This document shows positions 16,540 to 26,219 of a stretch of 64,000 nucleotides of DNA, piece after piece (within the stretch, counting starts at the first letter, position 1; every line of letters begins with the position of its first letter). The notes under the pieces are model-generated. The model was given only the letters and a program-made list of their open reading frames with translations, did not search any database and was not told the DNA's origin. The stretch comes from Novosphingobium cyanobacteriorum. GTDB lineage: Bacteria; Pseudomonadota; Alphaproteobacteria; Sphingomonadales; Sphingomonadaceae. The position numbers were made by a program, and so were the translations under genes. The stretch lies in assembly GCF_029436685.1 (NCBI RefSeq), contig NZ_JAROCY010000005.1:186001-250000 (forward strand), given 5' to 3'.

Positions 16540-17378
16540 ATCGGCTTGGTTCCTATGCTGGTGTCCGCGCTGGCCGCCCGTTCGTTGAACAGGTTGATCA
16601 CCGCCGCCGCCGTCTCCTCGATGGAGCGGCGCGATACGTCGATCACCGGCCAGCCGTTGTCCGCGAACATGCGGCGGGCGTACTGCACTTCCTTTGCCAC
16701 GTGTTCGCTGTCCACATATGCGGTCTCCGGCGCCTGGTTCAAGGACAGCAGCCGGTTGCGCCGCACCTGGATCAGCCGTTCCGGGCTGGTCGTCAGCCCC
16801 ACCACCATCGGCCGGCGCAGCGAATAAAGCGCATTGGGCGGCGGGCTTTCAACCACAATCGGGATATTCGCCACCTTGTAACCACGGTTGGCAAGGTAGA
16901 TCGCGGTCGGCGTCTTCGAACTGCGGCTCACCCCCGCCAGCACGATGTCCGCCTCCTCCCAGTTTTCCCAGCCCACCCCATCATCGTGTGCGATGGTGAA
17001 CTGGATCGCATCGACCCTGCGGAAATAGGCCTCGTCCATCGCGTGCTGCTTGCCCGGGCGGCCCTTGGCCTCTTGGCCCAGCTGCTGTTCCAGCGCGCCG
17101 GTCACCGTATCCAGCGCCGCCACGCTCGGCAGGCCCAGCGCCACGCAGCGCGCCTCCAGCTTCGCGCGCATCTCGTCGCTCACCAGTGTGAACAGCACCA
17201 GCCCCGGATTTGCCGCGATTTCCCCCATGATCCGGTCAAGGTGCTGTTGCGATCGCACCATCGGCCAGAAATGACGCACCACGTCGGCATCGTCGAACTG
17301 CGCCAGCGCCGCCTTGGCGATCATTTCCAGCGTTTCGCCGGTGGAATCCGACAGCAGATGCAGGTGAAGGCGCGCCAT
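16536..17378 (-). CDS. Pyruvate, phosphate dikinase/PEP synthase regulatory protein (DUF299, PpsR family)
   Basis: A 280-residue bifunctional serine/threonine kinase and phosphorylase that uses ADP to inactivate PPDK or PEP synthase and Pi to reactivate it. The N-terminus [14 protein letters not shown] is the family signature and the P-loop is [19 protein letters not shown] at 17378 begins the signature; the frame continues upstream into the origin region without family similarity. Its homologue is the first gene next to the origin in Caulobacter and Rickettsia (RP001), with maf, aroE, coaE and dnaQ behind it. Confidence 0.9.
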   Translation of the reverse strand: MARLHLHLLSDSTGETLEMIAKAALAQFDDADVVRHFWPMVRSQQHLDRIMGEIAANPGLVLFTLVSDEMRAKLEARCVALGLPSVAALDTVTGALEQQLGQEAKGRPGKQHAMDEAYFRRVDAIQFTIAHDDGVGWENWEEADIVLAGVSRSSKTPTAIYLANRGYKVANIPIVVESPPPNALYSLRRPMVVGLTTSPERLIQVRRNRLLSLNQAPETAYVDSEHVAKEVQYARRMFADNGWPVIDVSRRSIEETAAAVINLFNERAASADTSIGTKPI

Positions 17379-17441
17379 GTGGTCCCATTTTCGCTTCCCG
17401 GGATGCGGCCTTGGCCAGATTTCCCGGCCCCGGGATGGGGC

Positions 17442-17450
17442 TGTGGATAG
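17442..17450 (-). promoter_or_regulatory. DnaA-box-like site
   Basis: The minus strand reads CTATCCACA, which matches the DnaA box consensus TTATCCACA at 8 of 9 positions. It lies at the DUF299 side of the probable origin. Confidence 0.65.
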
Positions 17451-17672
17451 CGATAGGATAAACCACGGGAGGAAACGGACGACAAGTTCGCACCCCGATT
17501 CCACCCCCATCATCCCGATTTCCACGGGCACTTTCGCCACAGGTGGAAACCCTTTCCCACAGCCTGTGGACAGCGTGCACAAGATTCCGCTTGGCAGGGA
17601 GTCAGCCAGAGTCGCACCTGCGGATTTTTGTGGAGAGCCCTGCACAATTCGGGCACAGAACCGCCGTCCCCA

Positions 17673-17681
17673 CTATCCACA
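17673..17681 (+). promoter_or_regulatory. DnaA-box-like site near the AT-rich element
   Basis: CTATCCACA matches the DnaA box at 8 of 9 positions and is 18 bases from the AT-rich stretch that begins at 17699. This spacing suits DnaA-driven unwinding. Confidence 0.65.
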
Positions 17682-17698
17682 GGGCCAACAGACTCCCA

Positions 17699-17735
17699 CA
17701 ATCTGATTCAATAAGAATCTATTTTATTTGATTGG
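17699..17735. other. AT-rich stretch, candidate DNA unwinding element
   Basis: About 37 bases consist mainly of A and T (including ATAAGAATCTATTTTATTTG) in an otherwise very GC-rich region. It borders hemE and would also serve as the hemE promoter region. Confidence 0.55.
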
Positions 17736-17744
17736 ACAGACGCG

Positions 17745-18770
17745 ATGCCCGGTCCCCTTCTCGAAACGCTGCGCGGCGCCAACCTTTCCCGCCGGCCGAT
17801 CTGGCTCATGCGGCAGGCCGGGCGCTACCTTCCGGAGTATCGCGAACTGCGGGCCGACAAGGGCGGTTTCCTCGCCTTGGTGTATGACACCGACGCTGCG
17901 GCCGAAGTCACCGTGCAGCCGATCCGCCGTTTCGGCTTCGACGGTGCCATTCTGTTTTCCGACATCCTGATCGTGCCCTATGCCATGGGGCAGGACCTGC
18001 GTTTCCTGGCGGGCGAAGGACCGGCGCTGTCCCCCCGCCTGCTCGATGCCACTCTGGAAAGCCTTGTGGCGGCCCCTGAGCGCCTTTCCCCGATCTACGA
18101 GACCGTGGCCAAGGTGAAGGCCCAGTTGAGCCCTGAGACCACCCTGCTGGGCTTTGCCGGCAGCCCGTGGACCGTGGCGACCTACATGGTCGCCGGTGAA
18201 GGCAGCCGCGATCATCACGAAACGCGCGCCCTCGCCTATCGCGATCCGGGCGCATTCCAGGCGATCATCGATGCCATTGCCGATGTGACGGTGGAATACC
18301 TCTCGGGCCAGGTAGAAGCTGGCGCCGAAGGCCTGCAGCTTTTCGATTCCTGGTCGGGCAGCCTCGCTCCGGCCGAATTCGAGCGCTGGGTCATCGCCCC
18401 CAATGCGCGCATCGCCGCCACGATGCAGGCGCGCTATCCCCATGTCCCCGTCATCGGCTTTCCCAAGGGCGCGGGTGAAAAGCTTGCCGTCTATGCGCGT
18501 GAGACCGGGGTCAATGCGGTCGGCGTCGATGAAACCATCGATCCGCTGTGGGCCGCGCGCGAAATGCCTGCCGGCATGCCGGTGCAGGGCAACCTCGATC
18601 CCCTGCTGCTGCTCGCCGGCGGGGCTGAGCTGGAAAAGCAGACGATCCGCGTGCTCGAAGCCTTTGCCGACCGTCCCCACGTGTTCAATCTCGGCCACGG
18701 CATCGGCCAGTTCACGCCCATCGAACACGTCGAACAGCTGCTGGGCATCGTCCGCAACTGGACGCGCTGA
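17745..18770 (+). CDS. hemE: Uroporphyrinogen decarboxylase
   Basis: HemE removes four carboxyl groups from uroporphyrinogen III to give coproporphyrinogen III in haem synthesis. The 341-residue protein starts with the signature RPIWLMRQAGRYLPEY and carries GFAGSPWTVATYM and the C-terminal NLGHGIGQFTPIEHVE. ATG at 17745. It is the first gene right of the probable origin, as in Caulobacter. hemJ, another haem gene, lies further along the same arm. Confidence 0.96.
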   Translation: MPGPLLETLRGANLSRRPIWLMRQAGRYLPEYRELRADKGGFLALVYDTDAAAEVTVQPIRRFGFDGAILFSDILIVPYAMGQDLRFLAGEGPALSPRLLDATLESLVAAPERLSPIYETVAKVKAQLSPETTLLGFAGSPWTVATYMVAGEGSRDHHETRALAYRDPGAFQAIIDAIADVTVEYLSGQVEAGAEGLQLFDSWSGSLAPAEFERWVIAPNARIAATMQARYPHVPVIGFPKGAGEKLAVYARETGVNAVGVDETIDPLWAAREMPAGMPVQGNLDPLLLLAGGAELEKQTIRVLEAFADRPHVFNLGHGIGQFTPIEHVEQLLGIVRNWTR

Positions 18771-18780
18771 ACCCTGCATT

Positions 18781-18873
18781 CGTCATTGCGGGAAGGCGAA
18801 GCCGCCGAAGCAATCCGGAGTTGGCGCGAAACCCCCTGGATTGCCGCCCCATCTTCGGCGGCGCGCAATGACG
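18781..18873. repeat. Palindromic repeat family B, copy 1
   Basis: The element starts CGTCATTGCG and ends CGCAATGACG and contains GCAATCCGGAGTTGGCGC and CTGGATTGCCGC inside. Two relatives lie at 39203-39287 and 58822-58887. This repeat type is common between genes of sphingomonads and other alphaproteobacteria. Confidence 0.8.
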
Positions 18874-18941
18874 AAGGAGAGTTGGTGTTCCGACGCAGCG
18901 CACCAGACAAAACAATTGCTTCCCAATTCGCCCCGCCGCCT

Positions 18942-18965
18942 TATAGGCGGGGCATCGCGCGCATC
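18942..18965. other. Short perfect inverted repeat upstream of the 68-aa gene
   Basis: GCCCCGCC and GGCGGGGC enclose an eight-base loop containing TTATA. It could be an RNA hairpin in the leader of the small genes or an operator; there is no T run to support a terminator. The exact ends were placed by eye. Confidence 0.4.
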
Positions 18966-18999
18966 CATCTCGTAGGCGCCCGCGGCTGAGAGACCCCAC

Positions 19000-19206
19000 G
19001 TGCTCCCGCTTACGTTGCCGGAGCAGCACCCCTTGGACCTCAACCAGCTCTACTTCGATCACCAGCTGCAGCTGATGCGCGCACGGTCCACGCCTTGCGC
19101 AAGCGCACGGCTGCGCCACCGCGAAAGCGCGGGCCGCATTGCTCACGCGATCGCTACTGTCCACCGCGCGTCGGGCGCTGCCGCCCTGCGCCAGTGGGAA
19201 GCCTGA
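19000..19206 (+). CDS. Small conserved hypothetical protein (68 aa)
   Basis: The product contains DLNQLYFDHQLQLMRA and later RIAHAIATVHRASGAAALRQWE, a pattern I recognise from short uncharacterised proteins of sphingomonads. No transmembrane segment or known domain is visible. The start is GTG at 19000. It lies 35 bases before the next small gene and the two are probably co-transcribed. Function unknown. Confidence 0.6.
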   Translation: MLPLTLPEQHPLDLNQLYFDHQLQLMRARSTPCASARLRHRESAGRIAHAIATVHRASGAAALRQWEA

Positions 19207-19240
19207 TGGCTTCCCCGCCTCTCTCATGAAAGGTTTCATC

Positions 19241-19447
19241 ATGTCCGACAAACTGCGCCCGTTCCTGATCCAGAAGGACGATGCCGGCAGCTTCCGCCTG
19301 ACCATCCGGGAAACGCACTACAACTCGCAGGGCTATCCCATCGTGAAGTCCACCCTTCACGAAGAACTGTTCAAGACGGCCAACGCCGCCAAGCTGTTCG
19401 CCCGCGAAAACTTCCGCGCCCAGAACGGCGAGTTCGCGACGAAGTAA
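19241..19447 (+). CDS. Small conserved hypothetical protein (68 aa)
   Basis: A soluble, mildly charged small protein reading MSDKLRPFLIQKDDAGSF at its start. ATG at 19241 has AAAGG eight bases upstream; an ATG at 19226 would add five residues. The aromatic and basic content (ETHYNSQGYPIVK, ARENFRAQNG) might suit nucleic-acid or protein binding, but no family function is known to me. Confidence 0.65.
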   Translation: MSDKLRPFLIQKDDAGSFRLTIRETHYNSQGYPIVKSTLHEELFKTANAAKLFARENFRAQNGEFATK

Positions 19448-19739
19448 CCGCCGCTGCAGCCGTGCCTTCCTGCTATCGTGTGCAATCCGACCCCGGATTT
19501 TTTTCAGGGGTGACGATGAAGGAACCGAGCGAAATCCGGAACGTCGGGCGCAATCACGCTGTCAGTCAGCCAGAACCAACACCTCGACCATAACCGTCAC
19601 CCCGGCCTCCGAGCCGGGGTCCCGCTTCTTGCGGTCATGCGCCTGTGTTGCGCCCATAGACGACGGCTACTGTCCAGCGCGGTTGCAACCGCACGATCTG
19701 TCGACTGCCAAGCGTGATCGCGAGTCATTTCCAATACGC
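19448..19739. other. Intergenic region with repeat-like sequence, no gene seen
   Basis: About 290 bases before the purH terminator hold no convincing gene. The stretch GTCACCCCGGCCTCCGAGCC followed by GGGGTCCCGC resembles a widespread sphingomonad intergenic palindrome in partial form. A 25-codon frame at 19515 is judged chance. Confidence 0.4.
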
Positions 19740-19773
19740 GAAAAAGGCGGCAGACGCCCGCGCCCACCGCCTT
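19740..19773 (-). terminator. Rho-independent terminator of purH
   Basis: On the minus strand AAGGCGG and CCGCCTTTTT enclose a GC-rich loop and end in a run of T residues, 24 bases after the purH stop. Confidence 0.7.
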
Positions 19774-19796
19774 CTCTTTGATCGAAATGCCGCCAA

Positions 19797-21386
19797 TCAA
19801 TGCCGGAAGTGGCGCATCCCGGTGAACACCATCGCCAGCCCGGCCTCGTCGGCGGCCTTGATCACTTCCTCGTCGCGCATCGAACCGCCCGGCTGGATCA
19901 CGCAGGTCGCGCCCGCTTCCACCGCTGCCAGCAGTCCGTCGGCAAAGGGGAAGAACGCATCGGAAGCCACTGCCGCGCCCACGGTCTTCGCCTCGCTCCA
20001 TCCGAAGGTTTCGGCCGCTTCCTTCGCCTTGGCGGCGGCAATGCGCGAGGAATCGCGGCGGTTCATCTGGCCGGCGCCGATCCCGGCGGTCACGCCCGCC
20101 TTGGCATAGACGATGGCGTTGGATTTCACATGCTTGGCCACGGTCCAGGCGAACAGCGCATCGGCCAGTTCCTGTTCCGTGGGCGCGCGCTTGGTCACCA
20201 CCTTCAACTCGGCGGGTTCCAGCTTGCCGTTGTCGCGGTCCTGCACCAGCAGGCCGCCGGCGATCGGCACGGTGTTGAGCCCGGCGCGATCGGCATCAGG
20301 CAGGCTGTCGATCAGCAGCAGGCGCAGGTTCTTCTTGCGGGCAAAGGCTTCCTTTGCCGCGTCGTCTGCGCCCGGGGCCACCACCACTTCGGTAAAGATC
20401 TCGCAGATCGCATTGGCGGTGGGTCCGTCCAGCGGCACGTTGGTCGCCACGATGCCGCCAAAGGCAGAAACGGAATCGCACTCCAGCGCGTCCTTCCACG
20501 CGTCCAGCAGCGTGTCCGCCGTTGCCACGCCACACGGGTTGGCATGTTTCACGATCACCACCGTCGGCTTCTTGCCGGCGAATTCCGCCACCAGTTCCAG
20601 CGCGGCATTGGCGTCGTTGTAGTTGTTGTAGGACAGCTCCTTGCCCTGCACTTGGCGGGCTTGCGGCAGGCCCGGCGTGTCCGGGTTGCGCGGCACATAA
20701 AGCGCGGCTGCTTGGTGCGGGTTCTCGCCATAGCGCAGCGTCGTCACCAGCTTGTGTGCCGATGCCAGCACCGGTGGGAAATGGTGCTGCTGGTCCACGC
20801 GGGCGAACCATTGCGAAATCGCTGCGTCATAGGCTGCCGTCGCGGCATAGGCCTTGGCTGCCATCGCCCGGCGGAAGGGCAGGGTGCTCGCGCCGCCGGT
20901 CTGCTCCAGCTCGGCCAGGAACGCATCGTAATCCGCCGCATCGGTCAGGATCGTCACGTAATCGTGGTTCTTCGCGGCTGAACGCACCATCGAAGGGCCG
21001 CCGATGTCGATGTTCTCGATCACCTCGTCGCGCTCGGCACCCTTGGCCACCGTGGCTTCGAAGGGATAGAGGTTCACCACCACCAGGTCGATCGCGCCGA
21101 TCGCGTGCTCGGCCATCGCTGCGGCATGTTCGGGATTGTCGCGCACCGCCAGCAGCCCGCCGTGGACCTTGGGATGCAGCGTCTTCACGCGCCCGTCCAT
21201 CATTTCGGGAAAGCCGGTCAGGTCCGAAATATCCATCACCGTCAGGCCTGCATCGCGCAGCGCCTTGGCGGTGCCGCCGGTGGAAACCAGCTCCACGCCG
21301 CGCGCGGCCAGCGCCTTGCCCAGATCGGCCAAGCCGGTCTTGTCGGACACCGAAAGCAGCGCCCGCCTGATCATCACATTGCTCAA
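19797..21386 (-). CDS. purH: Bifunctional AICAR formyltransferase/IMP cyclohydrolase
   Basis: PurH performs the last two steps of purine synthesis, AICAR to FAICAR to IMP. The N-terminal cyclohydrolase domain reads [13 protein letters not shown] and [19 protein letters not shown]. The C-terminal transformylase domain contains [11 protein letters not shown] and ends [18 protein letters not shown]. The length of 529 residues is normal. The heparinase-like gene is 13 bases upstream and rpe before it, so these three minus-strand genes form an operon, an arrangement frequently seen in sphingomonads. Confidence 0.95.
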   Translation of the reverse strand: MSNVMIRRALLSVSDKTGLADLGKALAARGVELVSTGGTAKALRDAGLTVMDISDLTGFPEMMDGRVKTLHPKVHGGLLAVRDNPEHAAAMAEHAIGAIDLVVVNLYPFEATVAKGAERDEVIENIDIGGPSMVRSAAKNHDYVTILTDAADYDAFLAELEQTGGASTLPFRRAMAAKAYAATAAYDAAISQWFARVDQQHHFPPVLASAHKLVTTLRYGENPHQAAALYVPRNPDTPGLPQARQVQGKELSYNNYNDANAALELVAEFAGKKPTVVIVKHANPCGVATADTLLDAWKDALECDSVSAFGGIVATNVPLDGPTANAICEIFTEVVVAPGADDAAKEAFARKKNLRLLLIDSLPDADRAGLNTVPIAGGLLVQDRDNGKLEPAELKVVTKRAPTEQELADALFAWTVAKHVKSNAIVYAKAGVTAGIGAGQMNRRDSSRIAAAKAKEAAETFGWSEAKTVGAAVASDAFFPFADGLLAAVEAGATCVIQPGGSMRDEEVIKAADEAGLAMVFTGMRHFRH

Positions 21387-21399
21387 GGGAAATTCCTGT

Positions 21400-23334
21400 C
21401 TATCGCATCTTCTTCAGCAGCCAGGAGAATGTCTCCCCGCTGCGCGGAACCTTGGCGGAAACCACCAGCTGGCGCGTGCCAACCGGTCGGCCCAGCCCAT
21501 CGGCCCACAGGCTTTCCTCGATCGTCACCGGATCGCGGCCCGAACGGAACTGCCAGAGGCTGCCGTCGGCCAGCGCGAGCGTGACGCCGAGTCCGTCCCG
21601 GCCTTGCGCCAGCTCGATATGCGGACCGAGGTGGAATCGCAAGGCGACCGCGATTGTCCCGCGCTTGCCCTTCTTCCCTGTCGGCACCAGCAGGTCCTCG
21701 CCCCGCAGCTCGGTGCCGTCGTCGCGCAGGATCAGGATGCGCCGGTGGGTCAGGCCATAGCGGCTGACATAGCCGTTGTGGCTCGCTTCCAGCCGCGTCG
21801 CGCCGGATTCGCTGTTCAGTGTGCGCCGGTCGATGTCCACTTCGGAAACGCCGCTGCCCAGCTTGCCGTTGATCAGCACCGCCGTGGAATTGAAATCGTC
21901 GATGTTCAGCGTGGAATGCGCCGCCGTGGCACGCAGGCCCTGGGCCAGCCGCAGCGGAATCTGCCCGCCGGCCACGGCGGCGCCGCCGCAGTTCACGATG
22001 ATGCGCTCGGCCCCGTGGCTGAATTCGAAGGCCAGCGTGCTGGCGCAGCCATCGCGCGCATGGCGGGCAAGGGGAGGGGGCGCTGCATCGAACTGTAGGA
22101 TCGCCCCGCGTGCCGCCACCCGCTGGTATCCCCATTGCCGGGCATCGCGCAAAGGCCGCGTGCGCACGCCGCTTGCCTTGACCAGCGCCTCGATCGTCTC
22201 GGCCGGCACCGCCGGCGCGCCCTGCCACGATCCCAGCGCGCCATCGCCGTGCAGCAGCGCCAGCAGTGGCGGCACCAGCAGGGTCAGGATCGTGTCGATC
22301 TGGTGCGGCGCCTCGCTGCGCACCGCGGCATAGCAGGCCTTCAGCCGCACCAGCAGCGCGATCGCCTCCATCTGGCCCAGCGGGCTGCGCGAAAGCACGC
22401 CGCCATCGTCGCCCACCAGGTCGCCCAGCGCCTTGATCAGCCCGGCCTCGCCAAACAGGCGGCGCGCCTTGCCGTCTTCCAGCAGCAGGCCTGCGGCGGT
22501 GATGGCGCACCAGCCGGCCACTTCGGCCAGCTTGTCGTCGGCCTTGCCCACGTTGCGGTCCAGCCAGCGCGCGGTGTCGGCCATCGCGTGCAGGCCGCGC
22601 GCGCGGAACTTGCGGTCCTTGCCTGAAAGCAGCAGCGGCGCCTGGATCAGCCAGTTCAGTTGGCGGTGGCCGGTGTTGCCCACGTCCCACGCCGGGCCGG
22701 CGTTGGGCTTGGGATTGGCCGCCAGCCATGTTGCCAGCACCCGCTCTGCCACCTGCGTGCATTGCTGGCGCGGTGCGCAGGATTCCAGGTCGTTCAGCCA
22801 GCAGAAGCCGTGGATCATCCGCTCGAAAGGCGGGGAATTGCGGGGGCCGGAAAACTCCGTGTCGGCGATCGCCGTCTTCACCCCGTGCAGCAGGAAGTGC
22901 CCGGCGCGCAGCGCGGTGCCGGCGGCGGGATCGCCGGGCAGGGGGTTGGTCACCGTGGCGGTCAGCCTAGGGCTGGTGCGCTTCCTGAACGGATTGAGCG
23001 ATCCCGGCGGCAGCCCCATGGCATAGGCCATGCGGATCAGCCGCTCGCCCGTGCCAACGGCGGGCGGGGAAAAGTCGGCCAGCGCCAATGCCCGTCCCGG
23101 CTCGATCACGCCGATTTCGGGCAGTTCCTCCGCCGTGCCTGCAGGCGTCTCGCTCATCGCCCCGCCTTTCGCTGCACCATTCGCTTCACGCCGCAGCGGT
23201 TCGGGTCCCGGCCCCAGCGGAATGGCCCGGGCGTCCGCACGTTCCCCGGAAACAGAGGCCCCTGAGACGGTGGCAGCAGCCTCATCGGTCTCGGCACTGG
23301 TGCCGCGGGCGATCGAGAGGCCGGAGCGTTCCAT
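21400..23334 (-). CDS. Heparinase II/III family protein
   Basis: A large protein (644 aa from this start) of the heparinase II/III superfamily. The N-terminal alpha-helical toroid spans roughly residues 100-350 ([39 protein letters not shown]). The C-terminal beta domain includes [25 protein letters not shown] and [16 protein letters not shown]. The family depolymerises uronic-acid polysaccharides by beta elimination. No classical signal peptide is visible, so its location is unclear. ATG 23334 is five bases after rpe; ATG 23157 ([11 protein letters not shown]) with GGCGGGG upstream is an equally good start, because the first 59 residues are low in family features. Substrate unknown. Confidence 0.8.
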   Translation of the reverse strand: MERSGLSIARGTSAETDEAAATVSGASVSGERADARAIPLGPGPEPLRREANGAAKGGAMSETPAGTAEELPEIGVIEPGRALALADFSPPAVGTGERLIRMAYAMGLPPGSLNPFRKRTSPRLTATVTNPLPGDPAAGTALRAGHFLLHGVKTAIADTEFSGPRNSPPFERMIHGFCWLNDLESCAPRQQCTQVAERVLATWLAANPKPNAGPAWDVGNTGHRQLNWLIQAPLLLSGKDRKFRARGLHAMADTARWLDRNVGKADDKLAEVAGWCAITAAGLLLEDGKARRLFGEAGLIKALGDLVGDDGGVLSRSPLGQMEAIALLVRLKACYAAVRSEAPHQIDTILTLLVPPLLALLHGDGALGSWQGAPAVPAETIEALVKASGVRTRPLRDARQWGYQRVAARGAILQFDAAPPPLARHARDGCASTLAFEFSHGAERIIVNCGGAAVAGGQIPLRLAQGLRATAAHSTLNIDDFNSTAVLINGKLGSGVSEVDIDRRTLNSESGATRLEASHNGYVSRYGLTHRRILILRDDGTELRGEDLLVPTGKKGKRGTIAVALRFHLGPHIELAQGRDGLGVTLALADGSLWQFRSGRDPVTIEESLWADGLGRPVGTRQLVVSAKVPRSGETFSWLLKKMR

Positions 23335-23338
23335 CGGG

Positions 23339-24001
23339 TCAACCGGCTCCCTTCAGCGCGGCGATATTGGCGGCATAGCTGCTCGGGCCCCCCTTGAAGC
23401 TGGCCGTGCCCGCCACCAGCACGTCGGCACCGGCGTCGGTGCACAGCCTGGCGGTAGTGGTATCCACCCCGCCGTCCACTTCCAGGTGGATTGGCCGCCC
23501 GGTCTTGTCGATCATCTTGCGCACCGCCTCGATCTTCTTGAGCTGGCTTGTGATGAAGCTCTGCCCGCCGAAGCCGGGATTCACGCTCATCACCAGCACC
23601 AGGTCGATCTCGTCGATCAGGTAGTCCAGCATCTTGGCCGGCGTCGCGGGGTTCAGCGATATGCCGGCCTTCTTGCCCAGCGCCTTGATCGCCTGCACCG
23701 TGCGATGCACGTGCGGGCCGGCTTCGGGATGCACGGTGATGATGTCCGCGCCCGCTGCGGCGAACGCTTCCAGGTACGAATCCACTGGGCTGATCATCAG
23801 GTGCACGTCAAACGGCTTGGCCGTGTGCGGGCGCAGCGCCTTCACCACCGCAGGGCCGATCGTGATGTTGGGCACGAAGTGGCCGTCCATCACGTCCACG
23901 TGGATCCAGTCCGCCCCTGCCGCATCGATGGCGCGCACTTCCTCGCCCAGCTTCGCGAAGTCCGCGGAAAGAATGGAGGGCGAAATCAGCGGGGCAGGCA
24001 T
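23339..24001 (-). CDS. rpe: Ribulose-phosphate 3-epimerase
   Basis: Rpe interconverts ribulose-5-phosphate and xylulose-5-phosphate in the pentose phosphate pathway. The 220-residue TIM barrel has [45 protein letters not shown] and [11 protein letters not shown], including the metal-binding His and Asp residues. ATG at 24001 begins the family sequence; the long upstream extension is not coding. It leads the rpe-heparinase-purH operon. Confidence 0.95.
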   Translation of the reverse strand: MPAPLISPSILSADFAKLGEEVRAIDAAGADWIHVDVMDGHFVPNITIGPAVVKALRPHTAKPFDVHLMISPVDSYLEAFAAAGADIITVHPEAGPHVHRTVQAIKALGKKAGISLNPATPAKMLDYLIDEIDLVLVMSVNPGFGGQSFITSQLKKIEAVRKMIDKTGRPIHLEVDGGVDTTTARLCTDAGADVLVAGTASFKGGPSSYAANIAALKGAG

Positions 24002-24322
24002 GATGATCAGGTCAATCCGGGCAGCAACAATGAACGGCCCGCGCAAAAGGCACGCTTGCCGCTGTCGAAGCCGGCCGCGCACCCCATGATCGAGCCCACT
24101 CTCCGCGATACCCAGCGTGATTCCCCGCCACAAGCGCGAAGCGGCCCGTTTTCCACACGCAATGTCCGGATTTGCCCCATTTCCGAACAGATATATCCAC
24201 AACCGTCATGGCGTGGCGCAATCTGGGGATGCGCCGGGCCCTGCATTCCGCAAAAGACCTCCTCAGGCAAAGCACGTAGCGCCGCCCGGCGCGGCCTACT
24301 GGCAGACGGAGGGGCAGGGCAC
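24002..24322. other. 321-base divergent gap, no gene seen
   Basis: The gap separates rpe and the divergent ABC exporter gene and should contain both promoters. I found no confident promoter, repeat or short gene in it. Confidence 0.4.
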
Positions 24323-26032
24323 TTGGACACCACCATCCCGGCACCGGAATTCAGCAGTGGGGCTGCGGTATTGCGCGCCGCCGTGCCGCGTCGCCGCCTT
24401 GCGGGCGTCATCGCGCTGATGGTGCTGACCACCTTGACCGAGGGCATCGGGCTGGTCCTGCTCGTGCCGCTGCTCGCGGTGCTTACCGGCAATGCCGGCG
24501 CCTTGCCCGGCCCGGCGCGCGCGCTGCTCGGCCTTGCCCAGCGCGCCGGTCTGCCGCCTGCACCCGGTGCCCTGCTGTGCGTCTTTGTCGGTCTCGTCGC
24601 CTTCCGCGCCATTGCCAACTATGCGCGCAAGATCGCGGCAGAACGCCTTGGCTATGTTCTGGTCGATACCCTGCGCACCCGTGCCTTCCACCTCCTGCTC
24701 GGCGCGCGCTGGCAAGTGCTTTCGGCCATGCGCCAGTCTGACAACGCCGCGCTGCTCATCACCAATGTCGATCGCATCGGCTTCGCCTTCGACCAGATCC
24801 TGCGCGCGGGTGCGGCGGCGGTCACGCTGGCCGGGGCAGGGATCACCGCGATGCTGCTCGCCCCCGCCGGTGCGGGGCTCACCCTGCTCGCCTACAAGGG
24901 CCTGCGCCGCCGCGCCGGGCACTTGGGCGAGGTGCTGGGCCGCGCCTACGACGATGTCCATGCGCGCACACAGGAAAGCCTCGGCGCGCTCCGCCTGATC
25001 AAGAGTCTTGGCGCAGAATCCCGCGTCGAGCGCGATTATGCCGAAACCTTTGCCGAACTGCGCCGCGCCCAGCTTGCCTATTCGCGCAGCCATGGCAGGG
25101 GGCAGGGGGTGCTGCAGGTGGCAGGCGCCGCCGCGCTGGCGGGTTCGGCCTGGCTCGCGATCGAACGCTTCCACACCAGCCCCGCCGCGCTCCTGCCCCT
25201 CGTGGCGCTGTTTGTCCGCGCGTTGCCGGCGCTCTCCTCGCTTCAGGAATGCTGGCAGGAATGGCTGCACGGCCGTTCCGCGCTCGATGAAACCGCCACG
25301 CTGATGGCCACGCTCGCCGCCGTGCAGGAACCGCGCGCCGTGTCGGATCCCGATCCCGTGCCGCTCGCCCCGGCCAGCACCATCGCGGTCGAACGCGTCA
25401 CCTTTCATCACCCCGGCCGGCCTGAACCGGTGCTCGATGCGCTCACGCTCGAACTGCCGGTCGCCACCACCACTGCGCTCACCGGTCCGTCCGGTGCGGG
25501 CAAGTCCACGCTGGCCGACGTATTCGGCGCATTGCTCCTGCCCGAATCCGGCACGCTCATGCTCGATGGCGCTGCGCTCCCGCCGCAGGACCTGCCGCGC
25601 TGGCGCGCCTCGGTCGCCTATGTCCAGCAGGAACCGCTGCTGTTCCACACCTCGATCCGCGAAAACCTGCTCTGGGCCAGGCCCGATGCTTCGGAGGCCG
25701 AGCTCCACGCCGCCCTGGCTGACGCCGCAGCGCAGTTCGTCCACGCCCTGCCACAGGGGCTCGACACCCTGGTGGGCGATCGCGGCGCGTGGCTTTCGGG
25801 CGGGGAACGCCAGCGCATCGCCCTGGCCCGCGCCCTGCTGCGCCGCCCCGCGCTGCTCATTCTCGATGAACCAACCAGCGCGCTGGATGCCGAGAACGAG
25901 GCTCTGATCGCCGCCGCGCTGCAGGGCCTTCGCGGCAAGCTCACCATCCTGCTGATCGCCCACCGCGGCGCGCTGGCCGAAGTGGCCGATCGCGTCGTCG
26001 TCCTTTCGCGCGGAATCGTCGCTCCGGCGTGA
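24323..26032 (+). CDS. ABC exporter, fused membrane and ATPase domains
   Basis: A 569-residue type IV ABC half-transporter. Six transmembrane helices occupy about residues 20-310. The ATPase domain has Walker A TGPSGAGKST (about 387-396), signature LSGGERQR (about 492) and Walker B LLILDEPTSALD (about 511). It would work as a homodimer in the inner membrane to export a lipid, peptide or drug. The start is TTG 24323 with AGGG just upstream. An upstream open frame of about 430 codons in the same phase is antisense to rpe and the heparinase gene and is not coding. Substrate unknown. Confidence 0.85.
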   Translation: MDTTIPAPEFSSGAAVLRAAVPRRRLAGVIALMVLTTLTEGIGLVLLVPLLAVLTGNAGALPGPARALLGLAQRAGLPPAPGALLCVFVGLVAFRAIANYARKIAAERLGYVLVDTLRTRAFHLLLGARWQVLSAMRQSDNAALLITNVDRIGFAFDQILRAGAAAVTLAGAGITAMLLAPAGAGLTLLAYKGLRRRAGHLGEVLGRAYDDVHARTQESLGALRLIKSLGAESRVERDYAETFAELRRAQLAYSRSHGRGQGVLQVAGAAALAGSAWLAIERFHTSPAALLPLVALFVRALPALSSLQECWQEWLHGRSALDETATLMATLAAVQEPRAVSDPDPVPLAPASTIAVERVTFHHPGRPEPVLDALTLELPVATTTALTGPSGAGKSTLADVFGALLLPESGTLMLDGAALPPQDLPRWRASVAYVQQEPLLFHTSIRENLLWARPDASEAELHAALADAAAQFVHALPQGLDTLVGDRGAWLSGGERQRIALARALLRRPALLILDEPTSALDAENEALIAAALQGLRGKLTILLIAHRGALAEVADRVVVLSRGIVAPA

Positions 26033-26219
26033 TCGCAATGCAGCCTGCTGTGCAAAGATGAATGGACGAGGACGAAGGGTTCAGAATAGGTTCAACGCCG
26101 AATCGATAGTTGGTGGGGGATGAACCGTTGCTCCAATGCAGCGGACAGGGGATGAAGGCGGCGGAACTGGCCACGTGGAACAGGCGTTGCACCGCGTTCA
26201 CCTGAAACAATTCGGGACC

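Larger units (their letters stand above)
17379..17744. other. Probable chromosomal replication origin (oriC)
   Basis: This 366-base gap lies between the DUF299 gene and hemE, the position of the Caulobacter crescentus origin and of the conserved RP001/hemE border. It contains DnaA-box-like sites: CTATCCACA at 17673-17681 (8 of 9 to TTATCCACA), its reverse complement at 17442-17450, and 7-of-9 sites at 17533, 17553, 17565 and 17629. An AT-rich stretch at 17699-17735, next to hemE, could be the unwinding element. Genes on both sides mostly point away from it. Confidence 0.8.

Noticed and set aside
19515..19592. 25-codon frame between the small genes and purH
   Set aside because: Too short, and without any support beyond a start and stop codon.
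23030..24322. In-frame 5' extension of the ABC exporter by about 430 codons
   Set aside because: It is antisense to rpe and the heparinase-like gene; the real exporter begins at TTG 24323 with a ribosome site and the first membrane helix.
26170..26185. Possible fifth parS site, CTGGCCACGTGGAACA
   Set aside because: Only the right half and centre match (about 12 of 16); the left half is wrong, unlike the four good sites.
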